Counted from the stretch's first letter, positions 12,601 to 24,806 are shown. The stretch: DNA of 64,000 nt from Chaetoceros tenuissimus (GCA_021927905.1 BLLK01000069.1:930001-994000); one strand, 5' to 3'. Numbers and translations: made by a program. The notes: generated from the letters alone by a model not told the origin.

Positions 12601-13648
12601 TGTCCCTGAGATCCAGAGAACCAACCTATCTAATGTCGTTTTGCTACTCAAAACTCTGGGAGTTGACAATCTGATGGACTTTGACTTCATGGATCCTCCT
12701 CCAGAAGAAAATATCATGACATCACTCTATCAACTTTGGATTCTGGGTGCACTGGATAACCAGGGTAGTCTCACAACAATGGGTCGAAGAATGGCTGATT
12801 TTCCGCTTGACCCACCTCTAAGTAAGATGCTTCTTTTTGCCCATGAAGAAGGACAATGCTCCACTGAAATGCTCGTCATTGTATCCATGTTGAGTGTCCC
12901 TTCTGTTTTCTTTCGGCCAAAGGATAGAGAAGAAGAGAGTGATGCGGCTCGAGAAAAGTTCTTTGTTCCTGAATCTGATCATTTGACTTTATTGAACGTT
13001 TACCTTAGAGCCAAGCAATACAAGTTCGATGCACAATGGTGTACACGCCACTTTATACATTCCAAAGGTATAAGAAAAGCACGAGAGGTTCATGCTCAGC
13101 TTTTAGATTTAATGAAGCAGCAAAAACTGAACCCAGTGAGTTGTGGTGGTTCGTGGGATATTGTCCGAAAGTCAATCTGTTCTGCATATTTCTACAACAG
13201 TTCCAAAATTAAGGGTATTGGAGAATACATAAATATGTTGTCAGGTCTTCCGTCTGCACTTCATCCTTCAAGCGCCTTGTTTGGTCTAGGATACACTCCA
13301 GATTATCTTTGCTATCATGAACTTATCAGCACTACAAAAGAGTACATGTCTTGTGTCACAGCAGTGGAAGGCGAATGGTTGGCAGAGCTTGGACCCATGT
13401 TTTTCTCAGTAAAAGAGTCGTTTGAAACTACTCTGAAAAGGAGAGAAAAGGAACGGTTGGAAGCAAAGCAAAGAAAAAATGAATTCGCAAAAAGACAGGC
13501 AGCCGAATCTTCAAAGAAAAGCGGGAATTCCTCTTTAATGAGGTCATCTACTCAAACGATGGCTTCAAGAATTGCTACGCCTGGTAGGGCCAGCAGTAGC
13601 AGTACACCAAAATTTATGCCGAAGAAGCGAGGTAGACTAGGATTGTAG
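9610..13648 (+). CDS. PRP16: Pre-mRNA splicing factor ATP-dependent helicase Prp16 (DHX38)
   Basis: Four exons (9610-11422, 11511-11913, 11989-12344, 12414-13648) give 1268 aa, close to human DHX38. Prp16 remodels the spliceosome after the first catalytic step. The N-terminal 250 residues are rich in RS/RD/RE dipeptides, followed by a [11 protein letters not shown]-type segment typical of Prp16 orthologs. The helicase core has motif [10 protein letters not shown] (from G578), motif II D688-E-C-H691, motif III SAT, and motif [14 protein letters not shown] in exon 4. Motif II is DECH where the family normally has DEAH. The HA2/ratchet and OB-fold regions continue to the end, with a basic C-terminus. 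All introns are in frame-consistent positions. Confidence 0.95.
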
Positions 13649-13905
13649 TTTGATAAAAACCCTTTAAAATTGACAAGCTTTATAATCTCTATTGCATAAC
13701 ACATTGAACATATATTCCACTTCTCATTACACTCTCTCAACTAACTCAACTACAAACATAGCTATCGCACATCAAAATCTTAACGCTTTCGAAAGAACAC
13801 TCAAAATTAACAACTAAACATGCAATCGACTTCTCACTGACTCTCAAAAATTTTCAAAAATTGAAGGGCTCCCACGTGCCTCCTTTCAGCAGACACTTAC
13901 TGCTC

Positions 13906-15168
13906 TTAACAAATATCCATGTCATATCCCAAATTGAGAGCGTTGAACTCTTCTTCATATTTCTTCGCAAGGTCTCCATACTCCTGAATACCTTCTGAGC
14001 AATACATGGCGTTGTACTTTGCATTTGGATTGGCTCGAATTTCTCCAAGGCTATCCAAAATGTCTGCAATGATCTCATCATCCGTGGAAACTTCGAGAAA
14101 TTGAAAGATACCTTTCAAAATATTTGCAGGGTCTTGGGTAAAATCTTCTAGTTTTGCCCACATAGCTGGTGAATCCATTGCATGTTCGTCTTCTTTCATA
14201 TACTTATGAAGTTGAATATAGTTTCGGAACATTACTTCAAAGTCAATATACCCACCCATTGATTCTTTCACAAACTTATCCACTGCATAAGTATTTGCAA
14301 TAGGATGTCTTGTCACATAAAGAAACTTTGTTACTGTTCTTTCAGAATTTGTATTAGGGTCCACACTTCCATCTTCCTTCACTTGCATGTTGTAAAGACC
14401 CTCGAGGAAGCTAGATAGAACTGCATTTTGAGGACTTTTCTCAACCCATACCTTTGCCCTCTTCAATCCGTTGGATCCGTAGCTTTTTGTTGTATCCCAA
14501 TATGGAGCAAAACGATTCAAAAGTTTGCTCAATGTAGAGGCATCTTCTAGCAAGTCTTTATGATTTTCCTTAGTCCAGTGAACTCCTGGAGCTAAGGCAT
14601 AGCGTCCCATACCGTCTCCATTTTCAGCATCTTCTCCAGTAACACGCTTAGGAGCTCCAAAATTCTTCTTGAATTCCAGTCCCACTCCAAATCTCGGATA
14701 GACTTCTTGGAAAAGTACACCCTCAGAGTAGTCGACACCAGTTTCGGTTCTATCTCCAAAACCAACAACTTCAGGATGTGCCTTGATTGCTTCCCAAAGA
14801 ATTGTGGTTCCAGATCTATGAGATCCTCCGATGAGTAGAATAGTTTTGTCATTATCATCAATGAACTTTCTCCATTCATATGGTGACCATTTGAAGTCTA
14901 ATGCACCATGACCAATAAAGATATTGATCCCGTACTTGCTGTAGAAGTAATAAAGTATCCCTCCCACTATACTTAGAAATCCAGTCATGAAAAGCAACAT
15001 TTTTCCCGTGCCAACTCTTTTCTTCATCCTTCCAAGACGACGATCGGTCTTCACCTTCCTTCCTTTCGCTTTGCCACCATCGTAGGCGTCCTCAACGATC
15101 GAAGTCGTCTCAGCTTCTTCCTGCTTTCCTCTTCTTTGTTTGAGCTCTGACTTTTGTACTACACACAT
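13906..15168 (-). CDS. Single-pass membrane sulfotransferase
   Basis: An intronless gene for 420 aa. It starts at the ATG at 15168; the open frame upstream has no ATG. A basic cytosolic tail is followed by one transmembrane helix at about residues 56-76, the type II topology of Golgi sulfotransferases. The PAPS 5'-phosphosulfate loop is GGSHRSGTT (G114-T122). A 3'-phosphate binding segment, VTRHPIANTYAVDKF, lies about 170 residues later, with a WVEKSP motif between. It probably transfers sulfate from PAPS to a sugar or protein in the secretory pathway; the acceptor is not readable. It is divergent from the serine hydrolase gene and convergent with Prp16. Confidence 0.8.
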   Translation of the reverse strand: MCVVQKSELKQRRGKQEEAETTSIVEDAYDGGKAKGRKVKTDRRLGRMKKRVGTGKMLLFMTGFLSIVGGILYYFYSKYGINIFIGHGALDFKWSPYEWRKFIDDNDKTILLIGGSHRSGTTILWEAIKAHPEVVGFGDRTETGVDYSEGVLFQEVYPRFGVGLEFKKNFGAPKRVTGEDAENGDGMGRYALAPGVHWTKENHKDLLEDASTLSKLLNRFAPYWDTTKSYGSNGLKRAKVWVEKSPQNAVLSSFLEGLYNMQVKEDGSVDPNTNSERTVTKFLYVTRHPIANTYAVDKFVKESMGGYIDFEVMFRNYIQLHKYMKEDEHAMDSPAMWAKLEDFTQDPANILKGIFQFLEVSTDDEIIADILDSLGEIRANPNAKYNAMYCSEGIQEYGDLAKKYEEEFNALNLGYDMDIC

Positions 15169-15462
15169 ATTGGACCCACTTGTTTTGAAGAACAAAAATT
15201 ATGAACGTGGTAGATACAAAACTGAAGTAGGGCGAAAAAATGTGGTCACACATCATGGCATTTTCATCAGAAGAAGCAAAGTTCCCCAAAAATTTGGGAA
15301 GCGGAAAGATCCATACTATATTAGTAGCAAAACTGAATTACTCTTGCTAAAAATAAAATTCGGAAAGCTTTTTTTCCTTTTTCCAAAAAAATCAATCGGT
15401 TTTCTGTTTTTGTTTCACAAATGCACTTACCACATTTTATTGCGAGAAATTTAGGTTTCACT

Positions 15463-17305
15463 ATGAAGCATCCTTTCTTATTTCCATACATTCTACTTGC
15501 TAGTACTTTATCTCCTTTCGCGGTAGCAGATGAATTAGACGAGGTACTACAAAGCACTGTGAATAATCTAAACGTAAGAAGTTTTGCCATTTGCCTGCAC
15601 TTTTTCTTTGAATTGTAACTTACAGAAATCTATTTACATGATCAGATTCGAGGTGCATCAATTGCATACTATGATAAAAGCAAGCATTCAAACCCAATAC
15701 TTCGATCCTATGGCAAAGTTGCAAGTAGCAGTAATTCTCAATCTGTCACTCCAGATACAGCTTTTACAATCGCATCGGTTTCAAAAGTTCTGGCAGGTGC
15801 TGCTGTATTGAAATTGGTTTCAATGGGTACGATTGCTTTAGACGATGATATTTGTAATGTCCTCCCTACCAACTATGCACAAAGTGCATGTCGGAATCCT
15901 TCTTATTCGTCAACTTCTGTAACATGGAGAATGTTGGTCACGCATAGATCGTCTTTGCGAGCAGACATTCCATCATTCCAAGGTAAAGATCCTTCCTATG
16001 GTCCTGATGGGGGATATGGTGGATCTGCGCAGGGAAACCCCACCTGTCCTCTTACAGATGTCAAAGGCTTTTACAGAGATTTCATGATTCAAAAAGATAC
16101 AGAAACTTCCGTCGGATCTGGAATCAACATTGACTGGTACCAAGTCGCGTCATCGGCAGGAGGAGCTTGGAGTAATTTCAAACCTGGAAGCAGGAGACAA
16201 TACTCTAACTTTGCAGTGGGTTATATCGCTGCACTGATTGAACATGCGACTGGAATGTCGTTCCCTCAATTTTGCAAAAAGCATATCTTTGATCCTCTTC
16301 AGATGGAAAATACGTCTTGGTTTCGAGAGACTCTACCGAGTAGTGCGCGGACTGCCATGCCTGTGGAGTATTATCCTCCATTCAGAGATTTTGGCTACTA
16401 GTAAGTTCGACGTTCATTGCATATATATTTTCTTTTTGACAAGTTCTAATGAATTCCGATAATGCAGCTGCTACATTGACTATGCCAGTGGACAGCTATG
16501 GACGACGGCTGAAGACATGTCCAAGTTCCTACAATCTATGCTTAATTATGGATTCCCCACACTATGGTCAAAAGAGGATGGTCAAAGTGCAGTAAGGTGC
16601 GCAGAAGGTGACAATGTAAATAACTGTGAATTTGGAATTAATTGGATTCTAATGAATAAGAATGCTTCTGAGAATTGGATGAACCCTATTTCATCTTTAG
16701 ACTGGACAGATGCAGTAGCCCACGATGGTGCAGAAGCTGGAAGTCAAACTCAAGTGGTTCTTTTACCAAAAGCTGGAATTTATGCTGTAGTGTTTACAAA
16801 CACAGATTACAATGACGAGCTAGCAGCCCAAAAATTGATGAAGCAAGTCTTGACTCATGGAAAAAATGTGGTGGAAACACCAATGACTCCATCTTCACCA
16901 CCCTCACCAAGTCCACCTTCCCCTCCAGCTCCTTCTCCAGTCTCCAATGAGATTCCATCCGCTCCTTGTCCCAAAGCATGGCAGAAAAGATTTGTCATTC
17001 AAGTTACAACGGATCGGTATGGATACGATGAAAACTGGTTTAAAGTCAAGATGAGGAACAAACGAGGCAAATTTAAGAAGGTTAGGTTCTCCAAGAACAC
17101 ACTACCATCGAACGACACAGTCATTTACTCCAAATGTCTACCAAAACGCAAATGCTACAAATTATTCTTTTATGATAGCTATTACGATGGAATTTGTTGT
17201 GAAGAGGGACAAGGATCCATCACTGCATTATGGGACAAGGAAATAATAGTGTCCAGTAGTTTTGACAATGGTAGAGTTTTTACTCAACAATTTGGTAATT
17301 GCTAG
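15463..17305 (+). CDS. Secreted beta-lactamase-fold serine hydrolase with diatom Cys-rich tail
   Basis: Three exons (15463-15573, 15646-16400, 16468-17305) give 567 aa. I chose the second ATG (15463) because it opens directly into a signal peptide ending in AVA-DE. The class C beta-lactamase/DD-peptidase (S12) motifs are in order: S81-V-S-K84 nucleophile box, Y223-S-N and H374-D-G. A Pro/Ser-rich linker (PPSPSPPSPP) joins the enzyme to a C-terminal domain with YDGICCEEGQG, a motif seen in many secreted diatom proteins. Eukaryotic members of the fold are mostly esterases or peptidases (LACTB, EstB-like), so the substrate is open. It is probably exported or wall-bound. Confidence 0.85.
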
Positions 17306-18055
17306 CTAGCTAGCTAGTGTACTGTAACTTAAAAGCTCATGTCGTTTAATGTGTTAACGAATGATTTTGTAGTAACCTACGTAAAAATGGTCATCCAGAA
17401 CAAATCAACGTGATGTTTTGATGACGGAAAATATTCATCGTGGTTCTGCACTGATTTGGTGAGGATTATTTTTTTTGAAAATTCCTTAAAATTAAGGAAA
17501 GTAGTACAGAAGTACATACGATCATAATCGCTAAAAAATCGCGCATACGCGCACATCATCGCTAAAATTATATCTGTAGGTACTATGTGTAGTATGTTTT
17601 CATTAATTTCAGGAATTTTGAAAAAAATTAATCCTCACCGAATTGCTGCAGAACCACGATGAATATTTTAAACAGGACCGGAGATCGGAATGTTTGAATT
17701 GCATAAAATGATCGGAATTTTCTAGAAATTTTAAAATTTTTGATTGTGTCTTCACCAAGATAATTTTGTTCTGGAAAAGCTAAAATAAAGGAAAAATAAG
17801 TCAGAATAGTCTCCAATGAATCGTGCGGGTGAAGATTTGAATATTCGTGTACGTAGTCAGATAGTACAAATCCCACAGGAATAACGGAAACACATTGGTT
17901 TTTCGCAGGAGCGAAAAAACAGCGTAACAGCTATAACACAACATTCAAGTACCACACCACCATACAAACCTCAATCAAAAATACAAACATATTTAGACCA
18001 TCTTGTCGCGAGAGATTCTAATAACTTCAATAACAACAAAACTATATTTATCAAA
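17306..18055. other. Intergenic with an inverted repeat
   Basis: It starts with a short (gcta)n run just after the hydrolase stop. It holds an imperfect inverted repeat pair (17428-17485 and 17612-17669) and then the presumed alpha-tubulin promoter. I see no gene. Confidence 0.6.
17428..17669. repeat. Inverted repeat, about 58-bp arms around a 126-bp spacer
   Basis: Arms 17428-17485 and 17612-17669 are near-perfect reverse complements with a few mismatches and small gaps. They could form a long hairpin, or be a MITE-like foldback element. No terminal target-site duplication is obvious. Confidence 0.8.
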
Positions 18056-19578
18056 ATGCGTGGTAAGTGTGAGGAGTCTAGGTATCGGGGGAAGCACTAA
18101 GCATATGCGAAGGAAAAAGCTTCTACGACTACCATACATATGTGTACCCATGCCAAGTTGATGTATGTTGTACCCAAACTTTGCCTGTACTAATCCATAT
18201 CTCACTTTCTCTACGAACCAAAATAGAATGTATCTCAGTACACATCGGACAGGCAGGTATCCAAACTGGAAACGGATGTTGGGAGCTCTACTGTCTTGAG
18301 CACGGAATTAACCCAGAAGGAATGATGCCTGGTGATAAATCAGTTGGAAAGGAGGACGACTCCTTCAACACATTCTTCAGCGAGACCCAGAATGGCAAGC
18401 ACGTTCCTCGTGCAATCTACGTGGATCTTGAACCTACTGTGTGTGATGAAGTAAGAACTGGTACTTACCGTAAGCTCTACCACCCTGAGCAAATCATTTC
18501 AGGCAAAGAAGATGCAGCAAACAACTATGCCAGAGGACATTACACTGTTGGTAAAGAGGTCGTTGATGATGTACTTGACCGTATTCGTAAATTGTCTGAT
18601 CAGTGTACTGGTCTTCAGGGATTCTTGGTATTCCATGCTACTGGAGGAGGAACTGGATCTGGTCTCGGATCCCTTCTTCTCGAGCGTCTCTCCGTTGATT
18701 ACGGTAGAAAGTCCAAGTTGTCATTTGCAGTTTCCCCTTCTCCACAAGTTTCTACCTCCGTAGTTGAGCCATATAACTCTGTTCTCTCAACCCATGCTCT
18801 TTTGGAGCATACCGATGTTACCTTCTGTCTTGACAATGAGGCACTTTATGATGTGTGCAAGACCAAATTGAATGTTGAGAGACCAACTTACGCAAACTTG
18901 AACAGACTTATTGCTCAAGTTATTTCATCCCTTACTGCATCCCTTAGATTCGATGGATCCCTTAATGTCGACGTTACTGAATTCCAGACTAACTTGGTGC
19001 CATATCCTAGAATTCACTTTATGTTGACTTCTTATGCGCCAGTTGTTTCTGCTGAAAAAGCATTCCATGAATCACTTTCTGTTACTGAGATTACCAACAG
19101 TGTTTTTGAGCCTTCAAGTATGATGACCAAGTGTGATCCATCCCACGGAAGATACATGTCTGCATGTTTGATGTACAGAGGAGATGTTGTTCCAAAGGAT
19201 GTTAACCAAGCAATTGCAGCAATCAAGACCAAGCGTACTGTGCAATTCGTTGATTGGTGTCCAACTGGATTCAAGTGTGGAATCAACCATGAAGCTCCAC
19301 ATGTTGTACCAGGAGGAGATCTTGCTCAAGTTCAAAGAGCTGTTTGTATGGTTGCAAATACTACTGCTATTGCAGAAGTATTGAGCCGTATTGATCATAA
19401 ATTCGACCTCATGTATGCAAAGCGTGCTTTCGTGCACTGGTATGTTGGAGAAGGTATGGAAGAAGGAGAGTTCTCTGAGGCACGTGAGGATCTTGCAGCT
19501 CTTGAGAAGGATTACGAAGAAGTTGGAGCGGAGGCAGTTGATGAAGAGTTTGACGAGGGATATGATGACGAATATTAA
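18056..19578 (+). CDS. TUA: Alpha-tubulin with 7-nt first exon
   Basis: Exon 1 is only 7 nt (18056-18062, ATG CGT G). A 164-bp intron with GTAAGT and AATAG borders follows, then exon 2 (18227-19578). The joined product is 452 aa and begins [13 protein letters not shown], the canonical alpha-tubulin N-terminus and the MREC motif recognised in co-translational tubulin mRNA decay. The tubulin GTP signature GGGTGSG is present. The loop with the acetylatable lysine reads [13 protein letters not shown], and the C-terminus ends in an acidic tail with a terminal Tyr (DDEY), allowing detyrosination. It polymerises with beta-tubulin for spindles and cytoplasmic arrays. The splice is required: no ATG opens exon 2 at the conserved start. 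Confidence 0.97.
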
Positions 19579-20358
19579 ACAATGTTTGCATTTCAATGAA
19601 GGGGATCATTAATCAAAACGTGTTTGATTTCAATTCGTACTTTCCAAAAGTGGAGGTGTTTTCTGAAATGGGTTCAGAAAAATACTCTTAAATCTAATCT
19701 CGATTAGGATTGTAGTGAAATGTGCTAGCAAAATTTGTGTTGACATTCCAAAGATGATTATCTACGGTATGTATTATGTGCACATTGGTCCTCCCTGGTT
19801 GGATTATTCAGAAGATCTTAACAAAATTTGCGTTGACCATTCCATACGCGAACTTTTTTGTGAAGTCAAAGTTTGATATTATCGCACCATCTTCCAACAG
19901 AGCCTGAATTCTTGGCAACATTTACATCACCAAGCTTTCCTTCTATGGTGCTTTATTATTAAAAAGTTCTTCCAAACGAGAATCCCATTTCTTCTGCTGT
20001 TTATTTTTGGCTACTGTTTCTAGATTGATGATAGACCCCGACATTGAAGTTGCATTTGCTCGTAATTCGTTTGTTTCGAAGTTCTTCGTTGAGTTTGAGA
20101 GTGATTTTAGATTTTTGCCATTATTATGAAATTTGTCTGTTTGAAGAAGCAGTCACGCCTCCGAAGGTCGTATTGTACCACATAGACATACATACCTATT
20201 AGGCACAATAAACCAGCAAAATGACTGCTAGAACCGCCCTTTCACCTTTCACAACCACCGAAAAGCACAGTACATAATAATAAACACAATAAATTAGAAA
20301 TAAGGCACAAGTACACTTGCAGAGCTCCCTAATTTGAGCAAGTTCTCATAGTAAAGTA
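19579..20358. other. Intergenic between tubulin and MBL gene
   Basis: This region holds the tubulin 3' end and the upstream region of the next gene. I see no gene, RNA or notable repeat. Confidence 0.6.
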
Positions 20359-21323
20359 ATGGAGTTTCCACCTGCGGTTCGGTCCTCTTGTGGCTCTTTT
20401 GCATTCACTCGTTTGAACGCTGATTCATCGTGGCTGATTGAGCATCTGCATCCTCGTTCTCTTGATTATCTCGATGAAAAGGAAACTTTTCAAGAAGATA
20501 AAATATGCAGGAAACCGTCTGTAGCACCAGACACCAAAAGAAAAAAATGTTCAAGGATCATACTAGATCCATGGTTTGAAAATTCAGAGGGAATAGATGG
20601 CTGCTCATGCTTTTCGGCCACGTGGCCACAGATGGAAACGACAGCTGAGCCCAATGCAATATTTGATTCTATGCATATAGATGCTATCATTGTCTCACTG
20701 CCATTTGCAGACCATTGTCATAAAGATACTTTACTAAAACTTCCTCCCAAGATTCCAATCTTTGCTGCAAATGGAGCCTATCGAAAGATCTTAAAATTCA
20801 TGGGCGGTGTGCAGCTGCCAAGAGGATGAGATTCATTTATGACTTGAGCGTGGAAGCAGGCAGGGAGGAACTAGAATCCAGGACACGTTTAAAATTCTCG
20901 CCTATACAATCTAAATTTGGTAGATATTTGGATCCCACACACAAAGGCATCCAACTGACCAATGATGACGGGCACACAATTATATATGCACCTCATGGAT
21001 TACGACTGTCAACATCTCAAATAAAGACGTTACAGCAAGAAACTAAAAGTATCTGTCTATTTAGTACAACAAAATTGTATCAGCTTCCACTGATACTTGG
21101 TGGAACGGTTAATTTAGGATATCCCAATGCGATTCAAGTGATAAAATCATTGAAAGAACATGTGATTGATTTCTTCCCGACTCATTCTTTCAAAGGAAAA
21201 GTGACTGGTTTCGTATCATTTTTATCAAGCGTCTCTACAGCTCCTGATGATCAAATTATGCAATCTAAAATTTCAGTGTTTCGCATTGCTATGGCGCCTC
21301 GAAGAGTAAGTGGTAGAGTATAA
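20359..21323 (+). pseudogene. MBL-fold hydrolase-like gene with a frame break near 20826
   Basis: Two abutting frames look like one protein. The first (20359-20829) has LDPW, then a stretch ending in IDAIIVSLPFADHCHKDTLL, which resembles the metallo-beta-lactamase HxxDH core of UlaG-like or uncharacterised plant/algal MBL proteins (here DHCHKD). It stops at a TGA at 20827-20829. The second (20826-21323), shifted by one frame, continues with IIYAPHGLRL and a C-terminal region. No plausible intron of normal size bridges them. It may be a pseudogene, a one-base assembly error or programmed; I cannot tell. No metal-site assignment is safe. Confidence 0.55.
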
Positions 21324-21902
21324 ACGATGGAATGAATTGAATTAGTTAGCAAAGTGCAAAAGTAACTCAAAATATGGATTGAATTCTGCATGGCTGTAGC
21401 ATTAGGAATACTAAAACTTTTTTTAAAATTAACATTGATGATGTCAGGACAATTTTACGCTTATAAAATACATGCTATTGTAGTGACACTCGCTCCCATC
21501 AAGGAAAACGAAGACTATGCAGGCAGTATGCGTGATTTTAGAATGTACATCATTTCCTTTACAGACAGATTACTAATGGCTTTTTAGAGAGATACTTATT
21601 ATACGTGCCTACTGCTAGAGATCTTGTCTCTCTACATCATGCGAAACAAATGAAGAAAGGAATAAGGACTATCTCTCTATATACGAGGAGCTATTTTTTA
21701 CCAAGCTGGACTTGGGAAGGGATATCTTGGTCAGTACGGTCTTGAAAGTGATGGAAAATAAAATAAAGCTCATTTATAATAAAATTCAACTATTTACTTT
21801 GATGTGGCTAATCATAGCATTAAATTGAATGCGAGATGAAAAAATATGATTAAGAAATAGAAGGGAATTTAGTGGTTTACAATGACAAGTTCAAGATAAG
21901 TC
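21324..21902. other. Intergenic with inverted-duplication left arm
   Basis: From about 21701 it contains a copy of the 3' end of the thioesterase gene (codons for YLGQYGLESDGK and stop, plus strand), then shared intergenic DNA leading into the kinase 3' end. No intact gene is seen before that. Confidence 0.7.
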
Positions 21903-22110
21903 CTAAAGTTCTGGATTCCAGTCTACTACTCTCGCTTCAAAGTGCTCACCGTCATCGTACACATCAAAGTTACTAGTATCCAAGTCACCTCGAAGACTTG
22001 GAAGGATTGGCGGAGCTAGAGATTTTTCCAAAAGAGCTTTCCAGTCAAATCCTACATACCACTTGTGCTTCATGACGCTTGATACTCCTCCCTTGGTTCT
22101 ACCCAGGCGC
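21701..22110. repeat. Left arm of a ~400-bp inverted duplication
   Basis: This arm is the reverse complement of 24481-24866 with moderate divergence and an indel of about 25 bp. It holds the thioesterase tail, intergenic DNA and the 3' end of the kinase gene. Confidence 0.9.
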
Positions 22111-24164
22111 TTTGATTGGTATGTTCGAAGGAGACGTTTGATCAAATCTCCTAGGCCTCGAGAAAAGTGAGATGGTATACTCAAGTGCCCTGATAGAATC
22201 TTTTCATATACTTCCATTGGATCATCAGAATAGAATGGAGGTGCGCCTGATGTCATTTCGTAAATCAACACACCCAATGCCCAGTAATCAACTCCAATGT
22301 CATGTCCTTCATTCAAAATAACTTCAGGAGCTAAATAGTCAGGAGTTCCACAGAGAGTCCAAGTCTTTCCACTCTCGATCTTTTTCGCCAAACCAAAGTC
22401 TACTAGTTTGAGGAAACCATTTTTGTCGAGTACTAAATTCTCAGGTTTCAAGTCACGGTAAGCAATCTTTTTGCTATGTAGATGACGAAACGCAAGGAGG
22501 ACCGAAGCAGAGTAATGTCGACTCCATGACTCTGGAAATTGAGTCTCAGCTCGAAGAAATTTAAACAGCTCACCTCCCAAAAGAACTTCGAGTAGGAAGT
22601 AGATATGCTTGTCGTCTTGCATTGCTCCAAAATATTCAAGAATAAAAGGGTGGCTAACTTCTTCCATAATTTTCCTCTCGGTCAGAACGTGGTCTTGAAG
22701 GCCATTGTCGACTATGGAACTCTTGGAGAGCATTTTGAGGGCATAAGTCTTTTGAGGCGTTTTGGAGGTTGACTCCTCGAGTTTTTCTTTTCCTTCGTCT
22801 GCTTCTCCATCTTTTGCGACTTCGGTTTGACTCTTCATTTGAACCAATTTTACTTGACCAAATGCCCCAATTCCAAGAGTGCCCAAAATGTTGAGGTCCT
22901 TCAACTCGATCTTGTCTTCAACTCCGTCCTTTGCTTCTTGTGAGTCTTTACTCTTTACTTCAGACTCATCTTCATTCCTCACTTTACCATCCAACAAGTC
23001 TTGCAAATCTCCAAGCATCAAGTTAAAATCTTCACGCATTAGGTAGAGGCATTGGACCTCACTCGTGGCTAGACAAGTTGCATTGCGTACATCTTCCGTC
23101 AAGAGTGCTCTTTCTCCAAAGAACTGACCAGTAGTGAGAGTGGTTAGAGGTCTATCCCCGTGATCTTTCTTCAACACATCAACACTACCACTTTCAATAA
23201 GGTAAAATATATCTCCACGCTCTCCTTCTCTCACAATCACATGTCCCTTACGGAAGATGTCCTTTTGAAGTGCCAAGGACATGGCATGAATATCTGAAGA
23301 TTTCAAAACGTCACCCAAAACCTTGTCACCGATTTTGACTCTACTCAAAAACTCTACTTGCTTTTCAGCTTGTTTCAGCTTGTGTTGACCAGTGATTCCT
23401 CTGAAAGCTTTACGATCAATGCACCAGAGTTTACAATCTTCTTTTGCGCGAATAGTTGCAGCTCTTGGAGATCCATACATCAAAGCAAGTTCTCCAAATG
23501 CAGCTCCTGGCATGTAGGGTACTCCAACATGCATTTCACTAGACTCATTATCCATTTGTACCGTAATATCTAAAGTTCCTTCCTCTACTACGTAAAAGTG
23601 TTCTCCTTCGTCCCCTTGCTTGATTACAACATCGCCCTTTTTGAAATCCGCACTTTCGAATGCGTCGATAATATTCAGCAGCTCTTCTTCGCAACAAGCC
23701 TTGAATAAGGTATTTCCTTTGATGGCATTGTAAATCATCTTCTTGACATTCTCCGCTTTGGGGATTACCTTTGTTACGTAATCCTTGACAGAAACTTTGT
23801 CCATGACCGCAGCACGTTTGACTTTGATGGAATGAAAAAAGATTTTGATGAGAAATACTCAATCTGAAAGTTGCCAGATTATTGTAAAAACACTTACCCT
23901 TTTCATCAGTCTTTGGCTTCGTATTTTCATTCAATGCAGAAGATGCTAGCTCTCGAAGCTTTTTGATTTCATTCTTTGCTTCTTCTAGGTCCTAGAACAA
24001 TGATGTTAGTGCATTGTAGTCCATTCAATTGATTCGATTCAAATCAGATTACAGAATCGGCTTACCTTAATGTCCGAGGCATCCAAAGGCTTCCCCTCCA
24101 ACACTGTCTGACGAAACTGTTGAACAGTTGCATTGTGGCTTTCCGTTGAAGAAGCAGCTCCCAT
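21903..24164 (-). CDS. Cyclic-nucleotide-dependent protein kinase (PKG-like, AGC family)
   Basis: Three exons (24164-24066, 23991-23898, 23821-21903) give about 703 aa. The N-terminus, MGAASST, fits an N-myristoylation signal. Exon 2 encodes a coiled coil that could mediate dimerisation. Two cyclic-nucleotide-binding domains follow, with phosphate cassettes at about residues 173-187 and 299-313. The kinase domain then has the G-loop G381-I-G-A-F-G386, YRDLKPEN (HRD has Tyr in place of His), DFG and APE, and an AGC tail ending in VVDWNPEL. Catalytic residues look intact. Regulatory and catalytic parts on one chain are PKG architecture. The residues after the cassette arginines are Ala185 and Asn311, not the Thr/Ser that favours cGMP, so the ligand is uncertain. 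Confidence 0.9.
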
Positions 24165-24806
24165 TTTTTACTAGCCGTAAAGAGAAGAATTAAGAAACTT
24201 TGGTCCTTCTGAGTGAAGCTTTTTGATGGCTCGAAAACGTTTGATGTCACAAAGAGAGCTCTTCTTTTCGATTTTGAAGTCAAGCAACGTTAGTTAAGTA
24301 CGTACCTGACTTTTCATACCAAAATTGAAATGGTAGATAAAGATGATTGCATTTTTTACTTAGTACTTGTAACTCTTTATCATCAACACTTCTAAAACTA
24401 GAATCCATATCAATTGCTCAAGAATATAAAATTAAGACGGACTCGACTTGCTGAAAGTTGAATACATTTTCTTTTCAATAGCGCCTGGGTAGAACCAAGG
24501 GAGGAGTATCAAGCGTCATGAAGCACAAGTGGTATGTAGGATTTGACTGGGAAGCTCTTTTGGAAAAATCTCTAGCTCCGCCAATCCTTCCAAGTCTTCG
24601 AGGTGACTTGGACATGAGTAACTTCGATGTGTACGATGACGGAGAGCACTTTGAAGCGAGAGTAGTAGACTGGAATCCAGAACTTTAGGTACTGAGCTTT
24701 AACGTTCAAACCACCAAATCTCCCTTCTATTTCTATGCTATGATTAGCCACAGCCACAGCAAAGTAAAGTAAATAGTAGAATTTCATTATAAATTAAACT
24801 TTTTAT
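24165..24806. other. Intergenic with inverted-duplication right arm
   Basis: It holds the kinase upstream region and, at 24481-24690, a broken copy of the last about 65 codons of the kinase gene (plus strand), which runs into the 3' flank of the thioesterase gene. Confidence 0.8.

Noticed and set aside
19032-19609. Several open frames antisense to alpha-tubulin
   Set aside because: They mirror the strongly biased tubulin coding strand and have no domain.
21390-21587. 65-aa frame downstream of the MBL gene
   Set aside because: Short, low complexity, no homology by eye.
24481-24690. Separate small gene with kinase C-terminus
   Set aside because: It is the inverted duplicate of the kinase tail without start or catalytic core.
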